From a virus, in the IMG/VR virus record IMGVR_UViG_3300031825_000057, positions 1-31,572 of that record: a stretch of 31,572 nucleotides of DNA; one strand, written 5' to 3'. Below the pieces are notes generated by a model, which was not told where the DNA came from, made no database searches, and saw only the letters and a program-made list of their open reading frames with translations. The translations under genes and the position numbers were made by a program. How positions within the stretch are numbered: the first letter of the stretch is position 1; each line of letters begins with the position of its first letter. This document shows, piece by piece, positions 7,561-13,667 of the stretch.

Positions 7561-7920
7561 TCAGGCGGTCGGGCCCGGGGCGCCAGCGGAATCGGGCTGG
7601 CCAGGGCCGCGCCGATGCGCGCGCCCGTCGTAGCTGGGCTTGAGGCTGGCGCCGATGGCGCGCAGGTGGGGGCGTGGGCGCGGTGCTGCGGTCGGATGCG
7701 CCGCGGTGTGCGCTATGCCGTCGTCGATCAGGCGCCGCATGAACGGGTCGCGCTGCGTGTCGCCGGCCTCGGCCTGGTCGTGGTGGGCGGCTTCATGCCT
7801 GTTGCGCGCCATCGCACCGGCCATCGCGCCGGCCGCAAAAATGCAGAGCACGCAGAACAGCGCGACAACCGGGGTGCTGAAGGCGTCGGTCAGCATGGCG
7901 CCGAGATCGATCATGTTCAT
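7561..7920 (-). CDS. Single-pass membrane protein (unknown)
   Basis: A 119-residue protein with one membrane helix near residues 15-40 (TPVVALFCVLCIFAAGAMAG), then a long soluble His/Arg/Pro-rich tail, so it is probably anchored by its N-terminus. The ATG at 7920 has the site GAGGTAA upstream; two codons later another ATG occurs. It is followed downstream by soluble unknowns and preceded by two other exported or membrane proteins, forming an envelope-associated cluster (7561-8809). Function unknown. Confidence 0.65.
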   Translation of the reverse strand: MNMIDLGAMLTDAFSTPVVALFCVLCIFAAGAMAGAMARNRHEAAHHDQAEAGDTQRDPFMRRLIDDGIAHTAAHPTAAPRPRPHLRAIGASLKPSYDGRAHRRGPGQPDSAGAPGPTA

Positions 7921-7925
7921 GGCGG

Positions 7926-8258
7926 TTACCTCTGTGCGAGTTGGTGGGCGGGGATGGTGATGACGCTGCGCGGCTTGCGCGCGGGCCGGTCGGTGCACAC
8001 CAGGGCGCCATCCGGCAAGGTGACGTAGCCGGCGCGGGCGGCGCGGCGGCTTGCGCACACGGCGGCGCCCTGGGCGTCGATCTGCGCGAGCTCGCTGGCG
8101 GTGAGCGGAGTCAGCGCGGCGCGCGATGGGGCTGGCGCCTTGGCCGACGGGGCGAGCAGCACCAGCGCCCACAGCGCGGCGACGGCCAGCACCAGCAGGA
8201 TGCGCAGCTGCGCCGCGCGCTGCTGGCGCACCTGCGCGAAGGTCTTGCGGATGTTCAT
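7926..8258 (-). CDS. Single-pass membrane or exported small protein
   Basis: A 110-residue protein with a basic N-terminus (MNIRKTFAQVRQQRAAQLR), a hydrophobic stretch (ILLVLAVAALWALVLLAPSA), then a soluble domain with two Cys (VCASR and VCTDR). The topology suggests an inner-membrane anchor with the rest in the periplasm, where the Cys pair could form a disulfide. The ATG at 8258 overlaps the upstream stop (TGATG). A GTG four codons earlier is possible but less likely. Function unknown. Confidence 0.65.
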   Translation of the reverse strand: MNIRKTFAQVRQQRAAQLRILLVLAVAALWALVLLAPSAKAPAPSRAALTPLTASELAQIDAQGAAVCASRRAARAGYVTLPDGALVCTDRPARKPRSVITIPAHQLAQR

Positions 8259-8809
8259 CACAGTCTCCACTCCAGCGAAAAATGCACCGCCGCGGGCTGG
8301 CCGGGCGGGACCATGGCCGAGATCCGGACGCCGAGCCGGTCGGTGATGCCCACGCGCACGCTCGGCACGAGCACCGGCAAGATCACGCGCTTGAGGCTCA
8401 CCGTGCGGCAGCCGTTGGCCTTGTCGCAGCGCACGGCCTGGTAGTCGCCCGCGCCGTCGGTGAGCCTGTCGTAGCCGCTCATGGCGGCCAGCGTCAGGCC
8501 GAAGCGATCGGCGCTGTCGGTCACCGTCCAGCCCACGTAGGCCGAGGTGCGATACAGGCTGTTGCGAAACGCGCCCACGGTCAGGCCGTTGCTCCAGCGC
8601 GCATAGGCGCCGATGTTGTTGTTGTTCCAGCCGTAGCTGCCGTCCGGCGCCTTGCCGTCGTCGTGGTGCACGCTGCGCAGGTGCAGGCCGATGACGGCGG
8701 GCGCGGGCAGCAGCTGGGCCCGCGCCGGCGCGCCAAATGCCAGGCAGGCGGTGGCGACCGCCAGGACGGCGGGCAAGGCGAGGCGGGCGCGGCGGATGAG
8801 GGGGCGCAT
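8258..8809 (-). CDS. Secreted, probable outer-membrane beta-barrel protein
   Basis: The 183-residue precursor has a clear signal peptide: basic start (MRPLIRRARLALP), hydrophobic core, and a likely cleavage after APARA at residue 31. The mature part has alternating hydrophobic/polar strands with many Gly and aromatic residues (GAYARWSNGLTVGAFRNSLY, then TSAYVGWTVT and later VPSVRVGI) and ends with FSLEWRL, consistent with a strand finishing in an aromatic/hydrophobic motif. It resembles small 8-stranded outer-membrane barrels such as PagP; that likeness is a judgement. Its place in an early operon suggests a host-envelope modifying accessory gene. Confidence 0.7.
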   Translation of the reverse strand: MRPLIRRARLALPAVLAVATACLAFGAPARAQLLPAPAVIGLHLRSVHHDDGKAPDGSYGWNNNNIGAYARWSNGLTVGAFRNSLYRTSAYVGWTVTDSADRFGLTLAAMSGYDRLTDGAGDYQAVRCDKANGCRTVSLKRVILPVLVPSVRVGITDRLGVRISAMVPPGQPAAVHFSLEWRL

Positions 8810-9117
8810 CACGGCGTGCCCTTCAGTGCGTCGCGCACGTCCTGCTGGATCTTGGCGAGCGGGTTGGCCAGGCGGTCGACGGCGGCGCGCCGGCGGATGT
8901 CGGCCAGGAACGGCTCGCGTGCGGGCTTCCAGATCTCGGGGTTGTTGGAATGGCGCGGCGGGTGCTGGTACTGGGGGTGCTGCCACCAGCTCGCGCCCAT
9001 GGCGGCGATGGCGGTGCAGCGCGCGGCGTAGTAGCTGTCGCTCTCACCCGGCAGGCGGGCGACTTCGACGGGCGGCTGGGCCGGCGGGAGGGCCAGGCGC
9101 AGGGCGGGGCGACTCAT
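8809..9117 (-). CDS. Unknown early protein (102 aa)
   Basis: The protein has a proline-rich start, then DSYYAARCTAIAAMGASWWQ and a charged helical end (REPFLADIRRRAAVDRLA). No family recognised. The ATG at 9117 overlaps the upstream stop (ATGA), and its own stop overlaps the secreted-protein start. The sequence around its start belongs to a repeated gene-junction motif seen again at 9602 and 9838. Confidence 0.65.
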   Translation of the reverse strand: MSRPALRLALPPAQPPVEVARLPGESDSYYAARCTAIAAMGASWWQHPQYQHPPRHSNNPEIWKPAREPFLADIRRRAAVDRLANPLAKIQQDVRDALKGTP

Positions 9118-9133
9118 GACGTGCTCCCGGTGG
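9114..9133 (-). repeat. Gene-junction repeat, copy 1 of 3
   Basis: On the plus strand CATGACGTGCTCCCGGTGGC (9115 onward) covers the end of one gene and the start of the next. Near-identical copies lie at about 9602-9625 and 9838-9858 (one base differs, GACGCG), followed in the last two by CTTG. A shorter related version lies at 9357. The copies encode the shared endings ATGSTS, ATGSTS and ATGSAS. Confidence 0.8.
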
Positions 9134-9359
9134 CGTTGGCGATGGCGGCGCGCGCTTCGGTGATCCTGTGCAGCGCGGATCGCGCGTTCTCTTCAGCCCA
9201 TTCCATTTGCTGCGCGGCCTTCTCATTGGCCCCGTGCTCGGCGTGGTGCATTGCGGCGTCGCAGTTCCCGCTGGCATCGCCCGCAGCCCCTGCTGCAGCG
9301 CGGACGGCATTGATGACGGCCTGCAGAGCCACGCGCCCCGGCGTGTGCTGCGCGCTCAT
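9114..9359 (-). CDS. Small Ala-rich helical protein
   Basis: An 81-residue, Ala-rich, probably all-helical protein (VINAVRAAAGAAGDASGN, then KAAQQMEWAEENARSALHRI). It begins MSAQHTPGR, nearly the same as the next gene upstream (MSAQHSPGP), and ends ANATGSTS, like the genes ending at 9601 and 9837. This shared start and end, with unrelated middles, points to exchange at gene boundaries. Function unknown. Confidence 0.65.
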   Translation of the reverse strand: MSAQHTPGRVALQAVINAVRAAAGAAGDASGNCDAAMHHAEHGANEKAAQQMEWAEENARSALHRITEARAAIANATGSTS

Positions 9360-9604
9360 GACGCACCGCCTTCCTGGGCCTTGGCAATGGCGGCGAACTC
9401 GGCTTCCGTCTCGGCGCAAATCCGCGCGTATTCGCGGCCCGCTTCCCAAAAGTCGCGAAGCTCTGGCCCGTTGTAGGGGTTGCCAGCGCCTGTCTTGAAT
9501 GCACGCACACCACGGCGAAACGCCGGTGAGTCGATGCGCTGACTACGAAGGCGACGAATGCGCGCCGTCTTGGTTTCTGGCCCCGGCGAGTGCTGCGCGC
9601 TCAT
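9356..9604 (-). CDS. Small unknown protein (82 aa)
   Basis: An 82-residue protein with a basic first half (KTARIRRLRSQRIDSPAFRR) and an acidic C-terminal helix (EYARICAETEAEFAAIAKAQ). The central NPYNGPELRDFWEAGREYA resembles small phage proteins containing a 'ribosome modulation factor-like' Gly/aromatic pattern, but this is only suggestive. The ATG at 9604 overlaps the upstream stop (ATGA). Confidence 0.65.
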   Translation of the reverse strand: MSAQHSPGPETKTARIRRLRSQRIDSPAFRRGVRAFKTGAGNPYNGPELRDFWEAGREYARICAETEAEFAAIAKAQEGGAS

Positions 9605-9840
9605 GACGTGCTCCCGGTGGCCTTGGCGGCTTCGTGGTCACGCAGAAAGCCAAAGCCCTTCGTGCTGAGGTACAGCGGCCAGGCGATCGCGCACGCCATT
9701 GAGCGCACGAAATTCACCTCGCCATCGTTGGTGTACACCGACGGCGCCCGCTGATAGTCGACGTTCCACGCTACGCCGAAGGTGAGCAGTGCGCCCAGCA
9801 GGTACGCGCAGAAGATGGCGGTGAGAGTTCGCTCTTTCAT
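9601..9840 (-). CDS. Small membrane protein
   Basis: A 79-residue protein with an N-terminal membrane helix (MKERTLTAIFCAYLLGALLT, then FGVAW) and possibly a second hydrophobic stretch (MACAIAWPLYLS). The last residues (AAKATGSTS) repeat the ending of neighbouring genes. The ATG at 9840 overlaps the upstream stop. Function unknown. Confidence 0.65.
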   Translation of the reverse strand: MKERTLTAIFCAYLLGALLTFGVAWNVDYQRAPSVYTNDGEVNFVRSMACAIAWPLYLSTKGFGFLRDHEAAKATGSTS

Positions 9841-10283
9841 GACGCGCTCCCGGTGGCCTTGTTCTCCGTCTTCTTCACGTCCACCGCGATCAGCAGGGCT
9901 CGGCCGTGCTTGAGGGTTACGGTCTGCTCGTCGCGGAAGCTGTCCTTGCGCTCGATTTCCTTGAAGCCGAGGGCTACGAGCGCATCAAACAGTGCGTTGT
10001 CGGCGCCCAGCGACGGCCCGTGGATGCGGACTGTCTTGCCGCCGTCGCGGCCATCGATGTCGCGCCAGGACAGGCGGATTCCGCGCTCGACCAGCGCCGG
10101 CAGGAACTCATCGAGCAGCGCGAGCTTCTTGCCCATGGCCTTGATCTCGGCCAGCCGGCTTCGGTGCTGGTAGTTCGCGCGCGCGATCAGCAGCTCTTCC
10201 AGCGTGCGCGGCTCCCGCCCGTTGAACTTGAGGTAGCCGGCCTGGAAGTCGTCGACCAGGCGGAACGATGGGGCGCGGTTCAT
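9837..10283 (-). CDS. Unknown early protein (148 aa)
   Basis: The protein has an N-terminal helical part (MNRAPSFRLVDDFQAGYLKF, then EPRTLEELLIARANYQHRSR) and a C-terminal alpha/beta part that includes RIHGPSLGADNALFDALVAL and RALLIAVDVKKTENK. The second half reads like a compact beta-alpha-beta domain, unassigned. The ATG at 10283 overlaps the stop of the upstream zinc-motif gene. It is among the first genes read from PL. Confidence 0.7.
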   Translation of the reverse strand: MNRAPSFRLVDDFQAGYLKFNGREPRTLEELLIARANYQHRSRLAEIKAMGKKLALLDEFLPALVERGIRLSWRDIDGRDGGKTVRIHGPSLGADNALFDALVALGFKEIERKDSFRDEQTVTLKHGRALLIAVDVKKTENKATGSAS

Positions 10284-10582
10284 GCTGCGCTCCCGCACTC
10301 GGCGAGGTGCGCGACCATGGTCTCTTGCGTGGCGCACGTCTCGCAGACGGTCACCGTTACGGGCGGCATCATCGGCGCGGCCATGTCCTCGTCGGGACCC
10401 ATGATCGCCGCGAGGCCGTGGTGGCCCATCATCACGCCCATGGCGTCCTGGCGCTGCGCGGCCCGCACGTCGATGCCGAAGCGCTCCACCGTCAGCTTCC
10501 AGAACAGCGGCAGGCCGCTATTGCCGACCGGCTTGTGGCAGAGGCCGCACTTCGCGTGCTTGAGCAGTTCGGCGCGCTTCAC
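10280..10582 (-). CDS. Small protein with paired CxxC motifs
   Basis: A 100-residue protein with C12-GL-C15 near the start and C80-ET-C83 near the end, which together could bind one zinc ion. Between them lies a Met-rich segment (MGVMMGHHGLAAIMGPDEDM). The GTG at 10582 overlaps the upstream stop (GTGA), which sets the start. Zinc binding is inferred; partner and role unknown. Confidence 0.7.
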   Translation of the reverse strand: MKRAELLKHAKCGLCHKPVGNSGLPLFWKLTVERFGIDVRAAQRQDAMGVMMGHHGLAAIMGPDEDMAAPMMPPVTVTVCETCATQETMVAHLAECGSAA

Positions 10583-10887
10583 GCTGCACCGCCCATCAAC
10601 GGCTCGCGGCTCAGGCGCGCGGCTTCGGCGGTGAAGTTGGCCTGCGCGCAGGCCGCCTGCGCCAGCTCGCGCTTGCGGAACACCTTGACGGCGCGCACCT
10701 CGTTGCGCAGGAACTCGGTGGCGCCCGATCCTGATTCCCGTGAAACATGAAAGCCGTTGGCGCGCTCGACGACTTGCCAGGGTTCCCCGGAAACGGCGGG
10801 GGCCGGCGGCGGTGGCAGGCGAAAGCCGAGCGGCGCTGCGCTGCGCTGGGCGCGCGGGCTGGGCGACTGGCTGGGGGTGTCTGGCAT
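10579..10887 (-). CDS. First gene of the leftward early operon (unknown)
   Basis: A 102-residue protein with a Pro/Ser-rich start, then a small folded part: EPWQVVERANGFHVSRES, TEFLRNEVRAVKVFRKRELA. It has the strongest ribosome binding site of the operon (AGGAGG at 10893-10898, 5 nt before the ATG at 10887), as expected for the promoter-proximal gene. The predicted PL start site lies near 10906, so the leader is only about 19 nt. Function unknown. Confidence 0.75.
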   Translation of the reverse strand: MPDTPSQSPSPRAQRSAAPLGFRLPPPPAPAVSGEPWQVVERANGFHVSRESGSGATEFLRNEVRAVKVFRKRELAQAACAQANFTAEAARLSREPLMGGAA

Positions 10888-10912
10888 GTCCGACCTCCTG
10901 TGTTGAGGCCCA

Positions 10913-10940
10913 ATAATATCCCTTGGATACGATAAGTCAA
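10913..10940 (-). promoter_or_regulatory. Leftward early promoter PL
   Basis: Read on the minus strand, TTGACT (10940-10935) and TATTAT (10918-10913) are separated by 16 nt, close to a sigma-70 promoter. The predicted start is near 10906. One operator fills the spacer and another abuts the -35 box, so repressor binding would occlude polymerase. It drives the operon from 10887 leftward. Confidence 0.85.
10917..10929. promoter_or_regulatory. Operator OL1
   Basis: TATCC-CTT-GGATA is a perfect 5-3-5 palindrome inside the PL spacer, starting 5 nt after the -35 box. The same arrangement occurs at PR (12828-12840). Confidence 0.85.
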
Positions 10941-10953
10941 TATCCCAGGGTTA
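10941..10953. promoter_or_regulatory. Operator OL2
   Basis: TATCC-CAG-GGTTA matches the operator consensus with one mismatch. It abuts the PL -35 box, and its centre is 24 bp from OL1. It also lies between PL and the start of the rightward gene at 11006. Confidence 0.75.
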
Positions 10954-11005
10954 ATTATTTTGCGACAATGCAGCCGCCCCGCACGGTGCGGGGAAGGAAA
11001 GCCCA

Positions 11006-11482
11006 ATGAAAGTGGAATGGATCGAGCCCGGCGCGGTGCTACGCCTTCAGGCCGAAACGCCGGCCGAGCTCAATGTGATTAGCGTTCTCTACACGGGGCC
11101 GCTGCGCGGCGCACGCGAGCTGGGCGAGCTGGAGGAATCCTCGCCCTTCAAGGGCGCCCGCACCGGCACCGTCATGTTCCGTCCCAAGCCGTGGCTGCTC
11201 AACGGCCTGGAATGGGATATCCGCAACCAGCCGGCGATCCAGGCGGTATTGGTCATGGCCAATGGCCTGGCGATGACCATGCAAGAACACGATCTATGGC
11301 ATCAGCTCGCGCATGAGGACGCACGGCTGCACACGCATGGCGAGATTGGGTCGGCCTACTTCGCGGCGCTGTGCGCCGCGCAAGGAATCAGCCTGGTGGA
11401 CCCGGGTCCAGAGCCGGTGGATGCCATACGCCCGGCCCGTCCAGCGACTGCAGATACACCGAGCGAATCACCTCGTAGGTGA
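11006..11482 (+). CDS. Unknown protein divergent from the early operon
   Basis: A 158-residue soluble protein with an ATG after GGGGAAGGAAAG, a good ribosome binding site. It contains SVLYTGPLRGARELGELEES and QEHDLWHQLAHEDARLHTHG (several His and Asp/Glu, but no recognised metal motif). The C-terminal ~25 residues are Pro-rich and overlap, tail to tail, the leftward gene ending at 11388. Being divergent from PL with the OL operators in between, it may be expressed in the lysogen or be repressor-controlled; no clear promoter of its own was seen. Function unknown. Confidence 0.7.
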   Translation: MKVEWIEPGAVLRLQAETPAELNVISVLYTGPLRGARELGELEESSPFKGARTGTVMFRPKPWLLNGLEWDIRNQPAIQAVLVMANGLAMTMQEHDLWHQLAHEDARLHTHGEIGSAYFAALCAAQGISLVDPGPEPVDAIRPARPATADTPSESPRR

Positions 11483-11660
11483 AGCCCTGTTCCTTGTAGT
11501 CGAATGAAGCCATGATGCGGTTGTCGGCGCACCATTGCAACAACTGCGCCTTCGCGTTCCCGCCGCGAAAGTAGGCGTTGGCAAAGTCGACCCAGTCGAA
11601 CGTGTCGGGCTTGGCGCGGATTGCGTCACGCAAGTGATCGAGCGGGCCGCCGAAGCTCAT
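11388..11660 (-). CDS. Unknown protein of the lysogenic operon (90 aa)
   Basis: The 90-residue protein starts MSFGGPLDHLRDAIRAKPDT and continues FDWVDFANAYFRGGNAKAQL, followed by a basic/aromatic end (FDYKEQGFTYEVIRS). It reads as a normal folded small protein for the first ~70 residues; the last ~20 (Pro/Gly-rich) overlap the convergent gene at 11006-11482 by 95 bp. The ATG at 11660 lies 3 nt after the stop of the small upstream gene. No family recognised. Confidence 0.7.
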   Translation of the reverse strand: MSFGGPLDHLRDAIRAKPDTFDWVDFANAYFRGGNAKAQLLQWCADNRIMASFDYKEQGFTYEVIRSVYLQSLDGPGVWHPPALDPGPPG

Positions 11661-11663
11661 CGC

Positions 11664-11804
11664 TCACCCCGCGCCCAGCAAGTCGTTGCCGCTGCGGCGG
11701 CCGGCTCCGCTTCGGAATGCCTGGCTGCCCACGAGGAGGTGTTCTGCCACCCAGCCGAAGTCCGGATGGATGCCGTGGGCGGCTGAATCGTCGTTACGTT
11801 GCAT
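11664..11804 (-). CDS. Small gene with strong ribosome binding site (46 aa)
   Basis: A 46-residue product (MQRNDDSAAHGIHPDFGWVA, then EHLLVGSQAFRSG). AGGAGGAG lies directly before the ATG at 11804, a very strong ribosome binding site, and the stop is followed 3 nt later by the ATG of the 90-residue gene, so the two are probably co-translated. Composition is mixed and polar, with no membrane helix. Function unknown. Confidence 0.65.
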   Translation of the reverse strand: MQRNDDSAAHGIHPDFGWVAEHLLVGSQAFRSGAGRRSGNDLLGAG

Positions 11805-11825
11805 GTCTCCTCCTGGTGCGTGGCT

Positions 11826-12335
11826 CTAAAAAATATTCAGCAGGTTCAGCCCGCCCGCGTGCTCGGCTCCGCCGGCCCGGGTGCAGGTGGCGTTCCAGGT
11901 CTTGACGAACCGGTTGCCATCGCTCTCGCTTGTCTGGAGTGTTTCCGGGGGAACGAAAACCGCTTTCGCCGGCACGATGGCGCCGAAAGAGTTCTTGGCC
12001 CGGTACTCGTAGCAGGCGCCGCCGCCCGGGAATAGCACGAAACTCTCCATCTTGAAGCTGCTTGGGTCCTTTGCCTGCTTTTTGAGCACGCGCCCGGCGG
12101 CGATCGCGGTGTTCAGCTCCTTGTCCGCCTGGATCTCGGCAGCGCTCTTTGGCTTCTTGCTGGAGGCTGATCCTCCTCCGCCGCCTGCACAGCTATAGGC
12201 GAGGACGCCCACGATGGCCACCAGCACGATGCCGCCTATTCCGATTGATTTTTTGGGCTTGGCGCCGCACTGGGGGCAGACCTTGGCCTCGCTGCTGATC
12301 TGTTGTTTGCATTCGTGGCATGTGATCAGTGCCAT
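11826..12335 (-). CDS. Zinc-ribbon membrane protein
   Basis: The 169-residue protein begins with a zinc ribbon (Cys6, Cys9, Cys20, Cys23; ITCHECKQQISSEAKVCPQC), then a membrane helix at about 31-49 (IGIGGIVLVAIVGVLAYSC), a Gly/Ser linker and a soluble C-terminal domain with two further Cys. This resembles many small bacterial zinc-ribbon membrane proteins whose outer domain carries FKMESF and WNATC. The ATG at 12335 has GGGGGAGAG upstream. As it follows the repressor gene and is co-directional, it is probably expressed in lysogens and could be a superinfection-exclusion or host-conversion factor; this is inference. Confidence 0.75.
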   Translation of the reverse strand: MALITCHECKQQISSEAKVCPQCGAKPKKSIGIGGIVLVAIVGVLAYSCAGGGGGSASSKKPKSAAEIQADKELNTAIAAGRVLKKQAKDPSSFKMESFVLFPGGGACYEYRAKNSFGAIVPAKAVFVPPETLQTSESDGNRFVKTWNATCTRAGGAEHAGGLNLLNIF

Positions 12336-12382
12336 GACTCTCCCCCTCATCACCAGACCGTGGCACGAAATGCGCCTCGTTG

Positions 12383-12766
12383 CTAGCCTGTTGTTCCGTT
12401 GTCTTTGGCTGGTTGAGCAAGCGCATCAAGGAGCCGAATTGCTGTTGGCCACTGGTCCTTGGGCAGGCTCTCCATCAACTCCAGCACCTTTGCGCGAGGA
12501 TCTTCCCCGCCGTGCAGGTCGGCATAAGAGGGCGGGGTGTCCATCCAGCCGCGCTCAAGGCCGAGTTTTTCCTCAATTTCTCGCGCTGTCCCGTCTCCCA
12601 TTTCATAGAGTGTTCCGCGATCACTGCGGATGCTCCGGTTCTGAATTTGCGACAACCGCGGATTCGTTGCGTCCCAGCCAAGCTTTAGGTTTAGCGCGGC
12701 GATAGTTCCATAGCGGCCAATGAGCTCTTTAAGCCTCGCTCGGCGTGTTTCGAACACTGTTTGCAT
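12383..12766 (-). CDS. Putative phage repressor, short form (XRE-type)
   Basis: A 127-residue protein with an N-terminal helix-turn-helix: TRRARLKELIGRYGTIAALN, then a recognition segment with NPRLSQIQNRSIRSD, and GTAREIEEKLGLERGWMDTP as in XRE-family phage repressors. The usual S24 peptidase (LexA-like) domain is absent; the C-terminal ~45 residues are a short helical part (AKVLELMESLPKDQWPTAIR) that may serve dimerisation. Without the self-cleavage domain, SOS induction by autoproteolysis is not expected. It lies next to three operators, with Cro divergent, as in lambda immunity regions. The ATG at 12766 is preferred over upstream in-frame starts because the latter would run into the operators. 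Confidence 0.8.
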   Translation of the reverse strand: MQTVFETRRARLKELIGRYGTIAALNLKLGWDATNPRLSQIQNRSIRSDRGTLYEMGDGTAREIEEKLGLERGWMDTPPSYADLHGGEDPRAKVLELMESLPKDQWPTAIRLLDALAQPAKDNGTTG

Positions 12767-12779
12767 CGCCTTGATTTGA

Positions 12780-12792
12780 TATCCAAGGGGAT
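12780..12792. promoter_or_regulatory. Operator OR3 (degenerate)
   Basis: TATCC-AAG-GGGAT keeps one perfect half-site. Its centre (12786) lies exactly 24 bp from OR2 (12810), which itself is 24 bp from OR1 (12834). It sits just upstream of the repressor gene, where it could control repressor synthesis. Confidence 0.6.
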
Positions 12793-12803
12793 TGATCCAA
12801 AAC

Positions 12804-12816
12804 TGTCCTGGGGATA
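12804..12816. promoter_or_regulatory. Operator OR2
   Basis: TGTCC-TGG-GGATA matches the consensus with one mismatch and abuts the PR -35 box, exactly like OL2 at PL. Confidence 0.8.
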
Positions 12817-12844
12817 TTGACTTTGGATATCCAGGGGATAAGAT
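12817..12844 (+). promoter_or_regulatory. Rightward early promoter PR
   Basis: TTGACT (12817-12822) and TAAGAT (12839-12844) are separated by 16 nt. The predicted start of transcription is 12850-12852, at or one base before the cro start codon. Confidence 0.8.
12828..12840. promoter_or_regulatory. Operator OR1
   Basis: TATCC-AGG-GGATA is a perfect palindrome starting 5 nt after the PR -35 box and overlapping the -10 box by two bases. It is the PR counterpart of OL1. Confidence 0.85.
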
Positions 12845-12851
12845 AGCCGTC

Positions 12852-13205
12852 ATGTTGCTCAATCAATGGCTAAACGGTGCGCGCGGTCGCGGCGCGGCAC
12901 TGGCGCGGCACCTGAACATTCCGCCGTCGATGGTCACGAAGATGGCAGCAGGCGAAAAGCAGGTCCCCCTCGATCACTGCCCCTACATCCAGTCCTTCAC
13001 CGCCGGCGCCGTAACGTGCGAAGAGCTGCGGCCCGACGCCGCGGCGTACTTCGCGCTGATCCGTGCCCAGGCGCAAGCCAAGGACGTGGCCCTGGTCCAG
13101 CCGGGCCTGCGCCTGCCGCCCGGTGTCACCCGCGACCGCCGCGACCCAACGCGCGTCAACCCGTTCCCCGATCTGGACCATCGCGCGCCGGCAGGGGAGC
13201 AATGA
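12852..13205 (+). CDS. Cro-like YdaS-family regulator
   Basis: The 117-residue protein begins MLLNQWLNGARGRGAALARH, then LNIPPSMVTKMAAGEKQVPL: the helix-turn-helix of YdaS-type proteins, which occupy the cro position in many prophages. The C-terminal ~45 residues are Ala/Pro-rich and variable. The ATG at 12852 has no ribosome binding site, and PR transcription should start within a base or two of it, so the mRNA is probably leaderless. Expected role: early repressor of PR and of the lysogenic repressor gene, acting at the TATCC-N3-GGATA operators. Confidence 0.8.
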   Translation: MLLNQWLNGARGRGAALARHLNIPPSMVTKMAAGEKQVPLDHCPYIQSFTAGAVTCEELRPDAAAYFALIRAQAQAKDVALVQPGLRLPPGVTRDRRDPTRVNPFPDLDHRAPAGEQ

Positions 13206-13206
13206 A

Positions 13207-13431
13207 ATGAACGTGCGATCAGCCACCGTGATCGAGGCAACCGAGGGCGAGATCGACGGGGGGACTACGTCGCCCAGCCACATCGGCCTTGACATGTTGT
13301 GTGCCGTGGCGCGGGCGCCAGACGGCGAAGTGTTGCTGACGGTGTTCGAGAGTGGTTCGGCATGCGCCGTCCAGCTCTCGTCCCAACAGGCCGAGATGGT
13401 CGCCGCGCAGCTTACTGGTCGAACCCAATGA
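13207..13431 (+). CDS. Unknown early protein downstream of cro
   Basis: A 74-residue protein (VIEATEGEIDGGTTSPSHIG; later ACAVQLSSQQAEMVAAQL) with the feel of a small two-domain alpha/beta protein; no family recognised. The ATG at 13207 lies just after the cro stop, with a short stop-containing ATG at 13202 ignored. Its 3' end overlaps the convergent gene at 13412 by 20 bp. Confidence 0.7.
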   Translation: MNVRSATVIEATEGEIDGGTTSPSHIGLDMLCAVARAPDGEVLLTVFESGSACAVQLSSQQAEMVAAQLTGRTQ

Positions 13432-13627
13432 TGGTGACGAGCGTCACAAGCGTGCCGGCCTTCGGCTTCTTCTTGGCCCGGCTCAAGTACATCGCCACGG
13501 CCTGCAGCAACTCGGCGCGCGTCATGCGCCGGTACGCCATGACGTGGTACTTCACGCCTCGAGCCTGGTCGTTGACCACGTTCAGGACATTTGGCGCTTC
13601 CATGGGGCGAGTGTATCCACGGGCCAT
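13412..13627 (-). CDS. Small leftward gene between cro and replication genes
   Basis: A 71-residue product from the ATG at 13627 (MARGYTRPMEAPNVLNVVND), or 63 residues from the ATG at 13603. Content is protein-like: VKYHVMAYRRMTRAELLQAV, then AMYLSRAKKKPKAGTLVTLV. The first ATG overlaps the stop of another leftward frame (TGATG), favouring 13627. It runs against the surrounding rightward genes, so it needs its own promoter, which I could not identify. The helix with RRMTRAELLQAV is compatible with a small nucleic-acid-binding protein; this is weak. Confidence 0.55.
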   Translation of the reverse strand: MARGYTRPMEAPNVLNVVNDQARGVKYHVMAYRRMTRAELLQAVAMYLSRAKKKPKAGTLVTLVTIIGFDQ

Positions 13628-13667
13628 CACTGGTGCCCATCCTGTCGCCAATATCGATGCAGCGCAT

